Shown here piece by piece: positions 1 to 10,931 of a DNA stretch of 64,000 bases (the stretch's first letter is position 1; every line of letters starts with the position of its first letter). Location: contig NC_079514.1 of NCBI RefSeq assembly GCF_000801105.2, positions 51,319,372-51,383,371 on the forward strand, written 5' to 3'. The notes under the pieces were generated by a model. The model saw only the letters and a list, made by a program, of their open reading frames with translations. It was not told the origin of the DNA and ran no database searches. Source of the DNA: Raphanus sativus. Its lineage: Eukaryota; Streptophyta; Magnoliopsida; Brassicales; Brassicaceae. The translations under genes and the position numbers were made by a program.

Positions 1-296
1 GAGTTGGTAGTTTGAGACGAATCTACTTTCTCCTCCTCCTCCTCCTCTGCAGTTTCGGATACGATAGACTCGAACACATTTGCGGTTTTTTCTAATACTA
101 TATTACCAGCTTCTTGTGCAGAAGAAGAACGGATGAAAGGTGATGGTTCCCACTGAGACATCTTTGTGCATAAGACACGGAGATGATGAGAAGACCGGGA
201 CTTTAGGTTCTGCATCATCTTGGGATTCTTGAGGCGGATTCTTGGAGTTGTGATGCATAGAGACTTGGTGAGAGACACCATTCCTTGGCTCACCAT
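1..296 (-). CDS. 5' part of a gene with a plastid-type N-terminus; product not recognised
   Basis: The reading frame from the ATG at 296 stays open to the window edge (about 98 codons). It begins MVSQGMVSLTKSLC and stays rich in Ser, Thr, Arg and Lys with few acidic residues for about 45 residues, as chloroplast transit peptides do. It then changes to an ordinary stretch (MSQWEPSPFIRSSSAQEAG) and an acidic run EEEEEE. A 5'UTR intron is likely, with a GT donor at 559 and an AG acceptor at 326, so exon 2 starts at 325. A second in-frame ATG lies at 161. Another frame open from 321 to 103 ends at a stop and lacks the acidic continuation. In Arabidopsis the gene beside ZAT9 encodes a chloroplast protein (AT3G60590, from memory); identity with it is only a guess. 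Confidence 0.5.
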   Translation of the reverse strand, partial: MVSQGMVSLTKSLCITTPRIRLKNPKMMQNLKSRSSHHLRVLCTKMSQWEPSPFIRSSSAQEAGNIVLEKTANVFESIVSETAEEEEEEKVDSSQTTN

Positions 297-559
297 TGAA
301 GTCTCTTGAAAAAGCTTTCAACTATCTGTTCTTAAAACATAAACCCACACAGAACATTTCAAGATTATCAAAGTCAAATCAACCTGTAAGAATCTTGAAT
401 AGATCAAAGACGCAAACTTTAGGTTTATTACTAGTTCTAGTGGCTTAAAGGACAAGGATTGATCAAACTGAAGCCGGTTATCAAAATCTATACCGATTAA
501 TTGAACCGTGAAACATCTAAGGAAATCAAAGAAGAAATTGGATTAATTAAAAAACTCAC

Positions 560-1278
560 CGGCGAATCGCAGAACCGTAAAGATCCCTAGATCGTTTGGT
601 GGCTATTTCTCCTTACGTCTCCGGGGAGAAGTTCTGGAAACAGACAGTAACAGAATTGTTTGGTTGCAAAATGTCGGAACAGAAACACAACGTGTCGGCC
701 CATCTTGCTATACTCGACGTGTAGACAGCTTGCATAATGGGCCCATTTGTTATAAAGCCCAATACATATCTATAGAAAGCCTAGTAACCATTTCAATCTA
801 ATTTTTAGTATATGGTTTCCCTTTCTTTTTTTTTTGCTAAAGGTTTCCCTTTCTTGTTAACTGGAACTTGTGGTTATGGAGTATCCGATTGATAGATGAA
901 GGTGATATGTGGTTAGAAGTTATTTTCTCTAGATAAAACAAATTGAAGTTAGGAAAAGCACAAGAGGGAGCACTGAAAACACATTAACTACAGAAGAAAA
1001 TTAAAGAAATTAAATGCAGTAGTAGACTTGAGCTCTCAAGCCTGGTGCATTGAGTCAGAGAGTCACTTTAATCACGGCCAACCACACATCTTTTCTTTGT
1101 GCTTCTCTGTTTTAAACCACACCCAATGTGATTTGTCCCCTTTGTTTGCTTCTATTGTTTATCAATTTTTTTAAAAAAGTATTACTAATATTAATAACAA
1201 AAAAGTATAGGTATATTTGAACAAAAAAAAAAAAAAAAAGTATAGGTATATATATATACACTGAGTTCTCAGATAAAG

Positions 1279-1320
<42 letters not shown>

Positions 1321-2423
1321 TGAGTTCTCAGATAAATAAGAATAGGGTTTAGTCCTTCCTGAGCATGAGTGCTTGTCCAATCAATAGGAACAAAATTGTG
1401 AAGTAAGCCATAAGTTGAGTAGACCAGGCTACTTCAACTTTTTAATCGTGTTTACTTTATATATTTCTTGTTGAATGTTTGGGGTTTGCTTTTGCTTTAT
1501 TCTTTTCACAGGCGGATATTAGTGAAGGTTAGTGTCAGTCTCAGGATCGTTCTTACCAACGGCTGGCATCAAATGGGCTCACAGTTTTAGACATAGAAGT
1601 ATAAGTATCTATTAAAAAAATGTTTTTATTTACTATTTAAAACTCTACGGTTTTTCAAGTCCATTCACTATATTTTCATTCCAACTTCAAACACTTTAAT
1701 GCCTCCAAATTTTGAAATGTGATCATATCAGATTGAATGATCTCAGGAGACTAATCTCACCAAATCCCAAGTCATTAGTCTCACCAAAGAAAATTAGTGT
1801 GTGATTACTCAAGCTTGCAATAACTTGGATACAACCACTCTGAATCACAATCTGCTGGATTCTATTGGGCGGTGAAAGTTAGTGGGGGTTTTGCTTCGAG
1901 TCATAAGTAAAGAATAAAGTATACACGAAGAATAATTCTACATTTGTGGTAGACCAAACGCAAATCTACCCATGCAACCAACTCTTTTATACCACTTTAA
2001 ACTATTATATAGTTATAAAGTGAACTCAACCTAAGTATCAACGTAGACAAAAAAATATCTTTGGACCTTTTTCAAGAGCCATGACTAACTCTAACACAAA
2101 TCTAAACGAGATAAGTCAAGTGGGAACTATTAGAAGCTTTCATTAACAGAGAAGAAGCAAGAAGTTATAATTTTATCATACGTGTACATTAAAAAAGTCT
2201 ATAAACTACTAAGTAGAAGCTTATTTGAATGTTCTTCGATTGATATGGTCAGGCGAACACGACGTGAGGCCAATACGAAACAGGAACTGACGTCATGTGA
2301 AAGTAGCCTCCTTTGCAGTTAAAATAAAAATAATAGTTTAAAACAAAAACATTAAAAGATTTTAACTTTATGAAAATTTGGACGACCCGAATCACGCAAA
2401 GTCTGTTTACCTTTTATCAGCAT
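560..2423. other. intergenic, upstream of the left-edge gene and downstream of ZAT9
   Basis: 560-700 probably holds the first non-coding exon and promoter of the left-edge gene. The rest is AT-rich with stops in all frames. Apart from the TA microsatellite at 1245-1340 I see no gene, RNA or element ends. Confidence 0.6.
1245..1340. repeat. (TA)n microsatellite between two direct repeats
   Basis: About 20 TA units run from roughly 1280 to 1318. The motif actgagttctcagataaa occurs on both sides, near 1259 and 1319, so the block looks like a tandem duplication with the TA tract expanded between the copies. Confidence 0.8.
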
Positions 2424-3338
2424 TCATTGAAACACCACAGAGACTTCGTCTTCCTCTCTTGGTGCAGGAAGATTAAGATCTATCATCCTCTGTTTCACTG
2501 ACTCTGTTCCATGTACTTGATGATGGTGGTTTACAGACAAGTTCCCTAGTCCGTGTGATCTCTTATGACCACCAAGTGCTTGTCCCGACAAGAAAACTCT
2601 AAGACATATCGGACATTCATGGACTCTCTTCTCTGCAACAACAACTAGATTGTCGTACTCTGTTTCGCTTCGTTGCTCTGTTTTGTTTGAAACTCTGTTC
2701 TTCTTGTGGCTTGCTCTGTGCCCACCTAATGCTTGATAAGATTTAAAAACTTTCCCACATGTCTCGCACGTGAATCTTCCTTTCATCGTCGTCGTTGCTC
2801 GATTCATCTTGCTAGAGTTGTTGTCCATCTCTTCAACTACTTCTTTATGACTACTAGTTTTGTTGTTCTTCTTCTTCTTCCATTTGTCTCTTGAGAGCAT
2901 CATGAGACAAAAGGCGAGATCTTCCTCCGTCGTTGTATCAGAATCTGAGCTGTGAGGAGGCTCAGGCTCGGTCTTGTAACCGAGTTGACTCGTTTTCATC
3001 TTCTTTGTAGCGAACGAGTCTAGCTTCCGAGTTCGCTTGGATCGTTTCCGTGTCGGGTTAATAATATTCCTCGACAGCTTGGTCTCGCTTTCATCGGAGC
3101 AGATAAAAGCAAAGTTCTGATCGTCATGCTCCTCTCTCAACCCATTTCTCTTTCCCTCTACTTCTTCAGAGGAAGAAGAAGAAACATCCGACTCAGTCTC
3201 ATCACTGAGTTGACTCGGCCTTGCCTCTTCATCAATGCAAAAGTTGTGAAGAGTAGGCATGTGAGATCTCATGTGACCACATAAAGCTCTTTCGTTGATG
3301 AAGCTCTTAGAGCAAAACTTGCACTTGTAGCTCTCCAT
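2424..3338 (-). CDS. ZAT9: C2H2 zinc-finger transcription factor, ZAT9-like
   Basis: A single-exon gene for a 304-residue nuclear DNA-binding repressor of the plant C1-2i (ZAT) class. Three C2H2 fingers lie at about residues 4-26, 189-211 and 240-262. The last two carry the plant signature QALGGH. Finger 1 has ALCGH, so a conserved Gly is Cys. A basic nuclear signal ([13 protein letters not shown]) lies near 97-109, acidic Ser-rich stretches near 45-60 and 130-141, and an EAR repression motif (IDLNLPAP) near 286-293. I chose the ATG at 3338 because finger 1 starts three residues later. The frame is open for 27 more codons upstream (ATG at 3419), but that part is hydrophobic and Ser-rich and unlike the family. 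Order and C-terminal sequence match Arabidopsis ZAT9 (AT3G60580) better than ZAT4, from memory. Confidence 0.9.
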   Translation of the reverse strand: MESYKCKFCSKSFINERALCGHMRSHMPTLHNFCIDEEARPSQLSDETESDVSSSSSEEVEGKRNGLREEHDDQNFAFICSDESETKLSRNIINPTRKRSKRTRKLDSFATKKMKTSQLGYKTEPEPPHSSDSDTTTEEDLAFCLMMLSRDKWKKKKNNKTSSHKEVVEEMDNNSSKMNRATTTMKGRFTCETCGKVFKSYQALGGHRASHKKNRVSNKTEQRSETEYDNLVVVAEKRVHECPICLRVFLSGQALGGHKRSHGLGNLSVNHHHQVHGTESVKQRMIDLNLPAPREEDEVSVVFQ

Positions 3339-3752
3339 CTTCAATAGCAAATACAGAGAGCAAGAAGTAGAAGAAGAGGAAGGAAAAAAGTGGAATCCAC
3401 AAGCATTCCTCTCTACCAATAAGCTTAATATATCTGTAAGAATATTATAAATAAAAACAACTGAATTAAAATTTACTGTTTAACAAAACTTGATTAAATT
3501 TTGATCTGGAAAAACGGAAAGTGTAAGAAAATAATCAATCTAATTAAAGCGTATGCATGAAGTTGAAGAAGCGACAATGTAACATGCGAGCCTTGCCCGT
3601 TTCTGCTAATATTATTCTTGAGTTTTGAGGTTCTACCCTTCTTTTCAAATTTTGTTTAAAAGTTGTCATAATAAGAAAATTTTATGTTCACTAGAAATAG
3701 CTGATTTTGACTATTTTAGGTCCGTGTTTAAATGAAAAACCTTTTACATGTA
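3339..3752. other. spacer upstream of ZAT9
   Basis: AT-rich sequence that should hold the ZAT9 promoter and 5'UTR. No long frame, RNA or repeat is visible. Confidence 0.5.
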
Positions 3753-4391
3753 TCTTATTAAAACAGAAACATTCTGTTGGACTTAACATTTATTTTGTAA
3801 GTTTTTAAATTAAATACATTTTTATACTTTATAGTTAAACCTACATTAAATCATTAATATTCATTTCTTTATACTATTATCCATGTTTCCAAACAATATA
3901 CTTATTTCTTTATACTACTATCAATGTTTCCAAACAATATATTTTTTATACTACTATCAATGTTTCCAAACAATACAATAATTAATTTTAGTTATTTTAT
4001 ATCTATCATTTTCTCTTTAAAATTTTGTAGAAACGTCATAATTTCATAAATTGCAAAATAATAAACTTTAAAATTTGGATTATAAGATTACAAATTATGA
4101 AACTATTATAATTTAAATCAAATTAGATTACATATCGGTCATCCAACAGTTCAATCGGTTAGTCTCGGATTTTAATGATTTTTTTATATAAATATTTTAA
4201 AACCTTAAATTGAATTGTCAGATCTCCGGATTAACCGGTATAATCACAATCGGGTTGAATTAAAAAACACTGATTTAAATGCAAAAATATTCTAAATACA
4301 CTCTTTAAAATTACTAAAATATTTGTTATATTATTAGTAAAAAATTTTATCGTAAAATATTCCGCGTTTCCAAGCGCGGGTCAAAATCTAG
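3753..4391 (+). mobile_element. non-autonomous Helitron, 0.64 kb
   Basis: The 5' end reads TCTTATTAAAACAGAAAC after an A. The 3' end reads gcgtttccaagcgcgggtca, a GC-rich hairpin, then aaaatCTAG followed by T. A TC start, hairpin plus CTAG end and insertion between A and T define Helitrons. The same 3' pattern recurs at six other places in the window. There is no coding sequence inside. Confidence 0.8.
3863..3976. repeat. three ~40-bp tandem repeats inside the Helitron
   Basis: The unit ttctttatactactatcaat plus gtttccaaacaatata occurs three times with small changes. Confidence 0.8.
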
Positions 4392-5414
4392 TTTTAGCTT
4401 AAAAGAAAAGGAGTTCACGGCAAACCCTAGTAAGGGTATATTCGAAGTTTTAAAATTTACTGTTTGTACAAAAGTCTTGAGGAAGGTTTGGTTGTAACGA
4501 CGGACCAGCAAAAACAAAAACGTTTTCGATAAATGACTAGAGAATGTTACCATCATTTGCCTGTGAGTTCGCAGTACGTGACATCCAAGTAGTACTCCAA
4601 CGACGGTTGTTAAAATTACCCTCACCGATCAAAGGTTGAATAAAGCAGGTTAAGTTCAATGTGAGGTAGACCATCTTACAAGTTATTCGTAACAGATTAA
4701 ATATACTTTTGTAACAGATAAATTAAGCTTAAATGCAAAGAATCATTATAGATAACCAAAGTAACATGCACCTTGTGATTAATATTTTCCTTTTAATTGG
4801 ATCTTTCTTGGTTAAAAGAAAATATAAGAAAGGTACCGTTGTGTTAGGAAGAAGAACAACTCAAGATGCCATAAGTTGAGCAAACCCATTACCAATTTAG
4901 AGTTTTTTCTTCTTTTCTTGTAACAAAATAAAACCATTATATATTTTCCATTCATATTTGTATTTTTTAACAGAAACGCGTTTTAAACATTTAACCTCAA
5001 CGATCTTCATATAGTTTATAGTTAGGTGATTTACAACAAGACGTTGAGTAATCTTTATTTACCAAACTTGTGAAAAGGTAGTTTTGCGACTATGTGCATC
5101 AGCATCAGTCACCTTTTCATTCACGTGAAAACCATTTAACGCCTCTCCTAAATCGGTCCGGTCTGGTCTAAAGAGTAAAGACTATGTTCCATATTCAAAG
5201 CAAACCGCTAAGCCAATAATAGCATGGGTTCTATATTTACAACATCGTGGGCTTCTGAGGCCGAGAGACTACAACACTAAACCCACATGAACTTAACTAC
5301 ATATACAATGTTATAATTTTAAAATAATTACTATCATTTGCAAAAGTTGCAACGCCATTTTTTTTTCAAACATAACAATTTGTTTGAAGGGGAAAAATGT
5401 TATCATTTGTGTGT
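4392..5414. other. spacer between Helitron and expansin gene
   Basis: No convincing gene. The frame open at 4347-4625 on the minus strand overlaps the Helitron end and has no recognisable features. The 3'UTR of the expansin gene should lie just below 5414. Confidence 0.5.
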
Positions 5415-6953
5415 CTAGTGAGGGGGTTTGTGGTGGCAGGGTTTGCGGGGAATGGGTTTGCGGGGCATGGGTTTGCGGTGAATGGATTTGCGGGGAATGG
5501 GTTTGCGGTGGATGGGTTTGCGGCGGGGGATGGGTTTCCGGTGAATGGGTTTACGGCTGATGGGTTTACGGTGGATGGGTTTGTGATGGATGGGTTTATG
5601 GTGGTGGATGGGTTTGTTGTGAATGGGTTTATGGTGGATGGGTTTGGGGTGAACGGGTTTGTGGTGAATGGGTTTGGGGTGGATGGGTTTGTGGTGGATG
5701 GGTTTGGGGTGAACGGGTTTCTTATGAACGAACTTGGGCACGGCGTAGTTAACATGGGAATGGTAAATAGCACCGGGATTCCATTTTTCCGGGATAACAC
5801 ATTTAGCCACTAGCACTGTTTTGGTCACAGCGGAGGTAAGCCGAACATCGAAAGGACCTTTTAATGCACGACCGGCGTTAAGTTTCCAAACGGCGGATCT
5901 CATCGCCTCCATTTTTATGTATGTTTCGCCGGCCGGCTGGATCTCCACACATTCAAAGTTTCCGTCACCATTTACAAATTTAACAGCGAACGACATGTAG
6001 TATGGATTTGCTCCGGGGTCAATGTGAATAGCTATTTTACTATTATGGTGTTCGCAAAATACACTGCATAAGATTAGTTTAACCATGAAACATCAATAAA
6101 AAATGAAGAGAAAAAAAATCAATGAAAAATTTGTTAATCAAATGTAGTTTATTTGTACTATCGCTAGTCTTATATCTTCAGCTAAAAGAATTGTTAAAAT
6201 ATAATAAATTAACATAATGTTAGTTTGAGATGACAATTTATTTGTTTTTATTAAAAATCCAAATTAAATTTAACCAAATTTTGAAAAACGAATTAACAAT
6301 ACGTACCGCTTGTACTTGACCTTTAATTCTCCAAGGTTACGTAATTGATCGCCTTGGCCAGGTTTGGCCAATGCACCAAAGGCCCTACCGCTAAGATCAA
6401 AATGGACCGCCGATTTCGTGCAGCCGGGACACTCATCCGATATCATCACCTTGACCGGCCTTTGCGTGCAAAACGGATGGTCGCATACGACCTACAACAC
6501 ACACACACATATATATAGGAAACATTAATGTTAGTAAAAAAAATTTAATGTTAGTAAATATACATTACACTATGATACAACTTAAGTTATATAAATACCT
6601 CATAACATGTCCCACAACCCTTGCCATCTTGGTATATTGAAGGTCCTCCGGCTGAAATCATACAGTCGATTGGTGGTTTTGCAACTGCATCACCGTATCC
6701 ACAAGCTCCTCCTGTGTATATATTTTAATAACCGATTTTAAATATGCAGAATAAAAACATTTTCAAATTTTTATGTGTTATAGAACAAGAAATGATCTAG
6801 TTAATTACCTGAACTACCAAAACCTTCTCGTTCACCATACCAAGTTATGCCGGCGGTGTTCCAGTGGGTTCCATTATGGCAATAGCATGGTTTCAAAGAG
6901 ATTGCAAAGAGAGCCACGATAAAACAAAAATATTGGCATGTAAACACTGCCAT
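5415..6953 (-). CDS. EXPB5: beta-expansin (EXPB5-like) with a long Pro/His/Lys repeat tail
   Basis: A secreted wall-loosening protein. Four exons by splice sites and frame: 6953-6809, 6711-6599, 6491-6307, 6063-5415; 363 residues. The N-terminus has a hydrophobic signal peptide ([10 protein letters not shown]) and then TWYG. The six-stranded barrel domain has GGACGYG, the Cys pattern, and the HFDLSG motif in exon 3. The carbohydrate-binding C-domain starts [20 protein letters not shown] and ends near [18 protein letters not shown]. Expansins normally stop about there (250-280 residues). Here about 105 more residues follow, from around residue 258, made of units such as PIHHKP, PIHRKP and PVHPKP, before a stop at 5415. 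No frame break separates tail from expansin. Next to ZAT9, it fits Arabidopsis EXPB5 (AT3G60570, from memory). The expansin identity is firm; tail expression is not shown. Confidence 0.9.
5430..5715. repeat. minisatellite encoding the expansin tail
   Basis: Units of about 12 and 15 bases (variants of gatgggtttgtggtg on the plus strand) repeat some twenty times. Unit lengths are multiples of three, so copy-number change keeps the expansin frame open. On the minus strand this reads Pro-Ile-His-X-Lys-Pro. Confidence 0.9.
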
Positions 6954-8866
6954 GTCTTTTGAAAGAATGAAGTTTTTTTTGGTTGGAGGAACACCAGAGT
7001 TAAATAGCTTTTAGATTTTCTACTAAAAAGACGACAATTATAGTTATCCTAGATTTTAGGAAAACGACATCTTAAAAAAGATTACTGGAGCATAGAATGA
7101 GGTTTTGTTTTTTTTTTCTTTTTTTGAAAACTACTATAACTAAACTATTACCATTCATCAATAAAGGTATATATTTATTTATTGGTGGAGGTTAACGGCA
7201 ATTACATGTTCAAGGAGTAAATAAAATAGTATATTTTGTTAATTTAGTGTGCACAGGAATACATATATAAACTGCCATCAAATTTACAATAGCGGTTTTC
7301 TATATTGAGAATCATCAAGTGGAGCCCTTTAATAGTTGAATTGTATGTTTGGTTAATGGTTCTTCACAACATAATGCAGTTTCTAACCCTAAATTAAATC
7401 TTTGTCCCTAAAATAACCGTTACAACTCTGACTAAACTAGATTACAAAACATGAGAGTGCGCCTTATAGTCAATATGCAAACATTAAGGCCTTGCTTCCT
7501 CCTCCAAGACGTTATCTTAAGTGTTAACAACATTTATACTCTGAAAGTCTGATACCATATATGGCCTTTAAGAGAAGAAGAAAGTTAAGTGATTTGGATA
7601 AGCTGCCGGCTCAGCTATGGTTTATACACAAAACCTTGAATCTATCTTTTGGTTTGGTCTTTTGCCTAATTCCTTTTGTATCAACTGCTTCTGTTTTTTT
7701 TTTTCTCTTTTCTTAGGTTTGACATCATCTTTGAGTGTCTTCTCATCTTCTGTTTTTTTCTCTTTTTCTTAGGTTTTGCCAGCATAATTATTTGAATGAA
7801 TTATGTTTGACATAAAAATTACATACCAAATAAAATTGACAAGGGGAGAAAAAAACAAAATAAAGGAAAGAAGAAAAAAAAAACAGATGAAAAGATGATC
7901 AAACGGCTAAGGGTGATCAAGAGTAAGTAATATAATGTTACATAAAATATACAAAATATTATAGCATGTTTGTTACTATGTGTATATGTGTCGTAGTTCC
8001 CCGTATAACTTCCCACTCTCTTCTTTTTATCCATGTTCTTTTAAATTTGACAATCAAATAGCAACAAAACTCCCGATGAAAAAATAAGTGGGATCTAAAA
8101 CCTAAATCTAAATTAGCACAATCTCTCGTTATAAAATGTAAAGTTTTTCTCATCTAAACCACTTAGATTTTACAGTTTGAAAATTGTTCAGGCTTATTCA
8201 ATCATAAAAATCATGAAGAAATTTTTTTTTATTTATTTTTTTTTTTGACAAAAGGGCTTTCAAATCATGAAGAATTGTGCTTCATCTTTCCTAGATCTCT
8301 CCACCCTCTTTTGTGTCATTATTTTCTCTATTTATCTAAGTAGTTGTAGTTGGTAAGAGGAGCTCCAACAATAAGCATTAGGAGGAATTCTAAAAGAAAA
8401 ATTAAAAGAACAAAATAATTAAATTAAGAGAGAAAAGACTAAAAGTTCTAATTTAAAGATTTTTAAAAAAACGGCTAGTATATTCTACAGACATATGTCA
8501 TCATGTAAGAATAAATTAGTGTTTTCATTGATTTAGAAAAAATAAAACATAATACTAATATTTTTGTTTCTTTTAGAGACTTGCATGGTTTTAAACTGTT
8601 GGAATTGCTCTAACAAGGACGCAGCTAGAGAAAAGTTCTATGAAATGTCAAACTTTATTTTAAGGCGCAAAAGCCAACAATTCGTGAAATAGTAAGCAAA
8701 AAAAGAAAGAGAATCATTAAGCCTGTAAAAAGATTCGGGATGTTCTGATAAATTTTAGATCATTCCTTATGCAACATATAAAATCTATCGAACTATCAAA
8801 AAGAACTTAAAAGTTTAGAACATGGTTATTTAATACAACAAGGATGCAGCACCGTGGAGGTAAATT
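6954..8866. other. intergenic, AT-rich
   Basis: The expansin promoter lies just above 6954. Long T and A runs (near 7100, 7700, 7870, 8222) and scattered short frames follow. I see no gene. A possible MITE lies at 8360-8610. Confidence 0.5.
8360..8610. mobile_element. possible MITE with GAGC...CCAACA inverted ends
   Basis: The left end gagctccaacaataag and the reverse of the right end (gagcaattccaacagttt) are similar, as in Brassicaceae MITEs with GAGC termini. No clear target duplication. Confidence 0.4.
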
Positions 8867-10452
8867 CTATGAGCCAACAGGCTTGCCGTTTAGTTTAGGG
8901 AAAGGATGTTGCTTGCTTAGAACTACCACTTTGCTCTTGTGTGCCAAATAAACTTTCACAAGGCTTTTGTATATCAAGATCGTCATTATACATTCCACCT
9001 GCAAACAACATTATACTGTTAGGTTTATAAAATTTTTATGCAAGAGCAATCAAAAGCAATTAATGAGATGGAAACGTAAAAGAAACCTCGTCGAGTGCTA
9101 TCTAAGTGCTTTGGCAATCACTTCAAGCTTCAGTTGGTGAGCTCTCGCTGGATCACTCAGCTTCTGGATGATATAACTGAAGAAACATTTATTAAGAAAA
9201 AAAGAGTTATGAAACTGAAGTAATCTGAGAGTGTTTTACAACTACTACTTACATTTTCTTCATGAGTCTCTGGTAGACGACTTGGAGCTCCAGCTCAGCT
9301 TTTCCAAGACAAGGTACACACCGGACCTCAAGAACCTGATTGATATAAAGTTGTTCAGTGACCTAATAATCTTTTATGCAGATTGACTAACAAGAGCCTC
9401 TCTACTCTCATTTAACATGTTAGCTCCATATCTCTACTCTTATATGTAACCTGCATAGTTTGTGAATAAAAAAATGTATAACCAAATCAGGAGGAGGCAA
9501 CAAAAACTGATTGCAGAGGATTTACACAAGACCTTGTCTCTTCTTGGAAACTCCTCAAAGTCAAATATGCGAGCAGTCTCAATACTTGTCTCATCACACT
9601 TCGACAAAGATTAACAGTTCCAAGCTGAAAATAGAGAAACAAGGGACACACTTTTAGTAAATGGGAAGTGAAGGTTAAGCATGTTATCATGAGTTTTCAC
9701 CTTGAAGTAGGTCTTGAACAATTGGCAAGTCACATACGACTCGTTTTGGACCTTTACCCTAACAGTTAAGAAAACTAAATAAGGATCCCCAGAAGAAGAA
9801 ACTCAAACACATAAGTAAAAGATTAACAAAGACATGAAGATTTTGATTAGATAGCTTACAGCAAGAACGCCAAAAACTTTCATGAGAAGAGATCCAGCAG
9901 CTTTTAGTTTCTCAGGCGATTTTGCATTAGAGGTCAATTATTTATCAGCCTACATTTGCCATAGCAAACCAATACATGCTCTCAGAACTCAAACCGAGGT
10001 ATGCTTCGACTAGATTCCCAACGCGGTAACTTTGTATTCAGAGAATTTATCAGATTGTCTTATCATTCAAAAAGAGTAAAATTGATTGGATTAAGTCTTT
10101 CGTAGCTAGCTTGGCAACATAAATTCTCAGAACACATGAACTGCTCAATCAAGCCCTAAATCCGAAACTTAATAAAAACACAAACACGAGTATCCAATTG
10201 GAGGATTGAATTAGATCATATCGAAAGCATCTTGGATTGAAATTGAACCTAAAAGCTACAGACTTTACACACATAAAGGATCATATCACAAATTCATACT
10301 CCTACTGTACCCAAGCTGCTAATTTTACGACATGGGTCTCAAAAAATTTAACCAAATCAGAGAAATCTAAGCACCTGGAAGACGTTGAGTGCGTCGGCGA
10401 GTGAGATGAGGGACGGGGAATTGGAAGAGTAAGAGACGAGGCGGCAAAGCAT
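8867..10452 (-). pseudogene. decayed copy of the TREX-2 subunit gene EER5/THP1
   Basis: Minus-strand pieces keep the order of the PCI-domain protein EER5/THP1 (mRNA export, AT2G19560). 10452-10375 reads LCRLVSYSSNSPSLISLADA. Near 10020 is RVGNLVEAYL. Near 9920-9860 is KSPEKLKAAGSLLMKVFGVL, ending at a GT donor. Near 9620-9530 is LGTVNLCRSV then, one base out of frame, ETARIFDFEEFPRRDKV. Near 9310-9250 is FLRSGVYLVLEKL, again shifted. Near 9180-9105 is IIQKLSDPARAHQLKLE, then ALR followed by a stop. The last piece, near 8990, reads ECIMTILIYKSLVK and ends KLNGKPVGS at the stop at 8867. The N-terminal ~30 residues are missing. Introns remain, so it arose by DNA duplication, not through mRNA. 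Frameshifts, a stop and lost exon parts make it non-functional. Family recognised from memory. Confidence 0.8.
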
Positions 10453-10905
10453 AGATGTATGAAACGGCGTCGCAGAAGCGGTTTATATTAAATAGGCATC
10501 GTGGAAAAAGAACCGGTTCGGTTTAAGGTTGGTTTTCTAAGAACGCAACACCGGTTCGATTACAATTTACAGCTCATATTTTAAAAAAAAATAACCGTTG
10601 GATGAAACGCGTGTTGTCAAACGCTTGATCAAGAACCGACTCATTAGAAATCGAACCGTTAGGGAGAGACGGCATGTTTATCAAACCCAATAAGAATACC
10701 AAAAAAAAAAACATTTTCTCCCAAATCAATTAATCTCTCCATAACCTAGTTTCGTATTCTCTCTCTTCTTTCAAGAACTCAATCGATCCGAGACGCTTCC
10801 AGAAATTTCTGAAACATCAAATCCCTTCGAATTTTCAGATTAGTAAGTGTTTTGATCTCTGCAAATCGTGAATTTGCTTAATGATTTCTAAAGTTTCGCA
10901 TAATA

Positions 10906-10931
10906 TCTCTCTCTCTCTCTCTCTCTCTCTC
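10906..10931. repeat. (CT)n microsatellite
   Basis: Thirteen CT units in the first putative intron of the non-coding locus. Confidence 0.95.

Noticed and set aside
5397..5813. Plus-strand open frame for a Gly/Phe/Val repeat protein
   Set aside because: It is the antisense of the expansin tail minisatellite; repeat units are multiples of three and keep several frames open.
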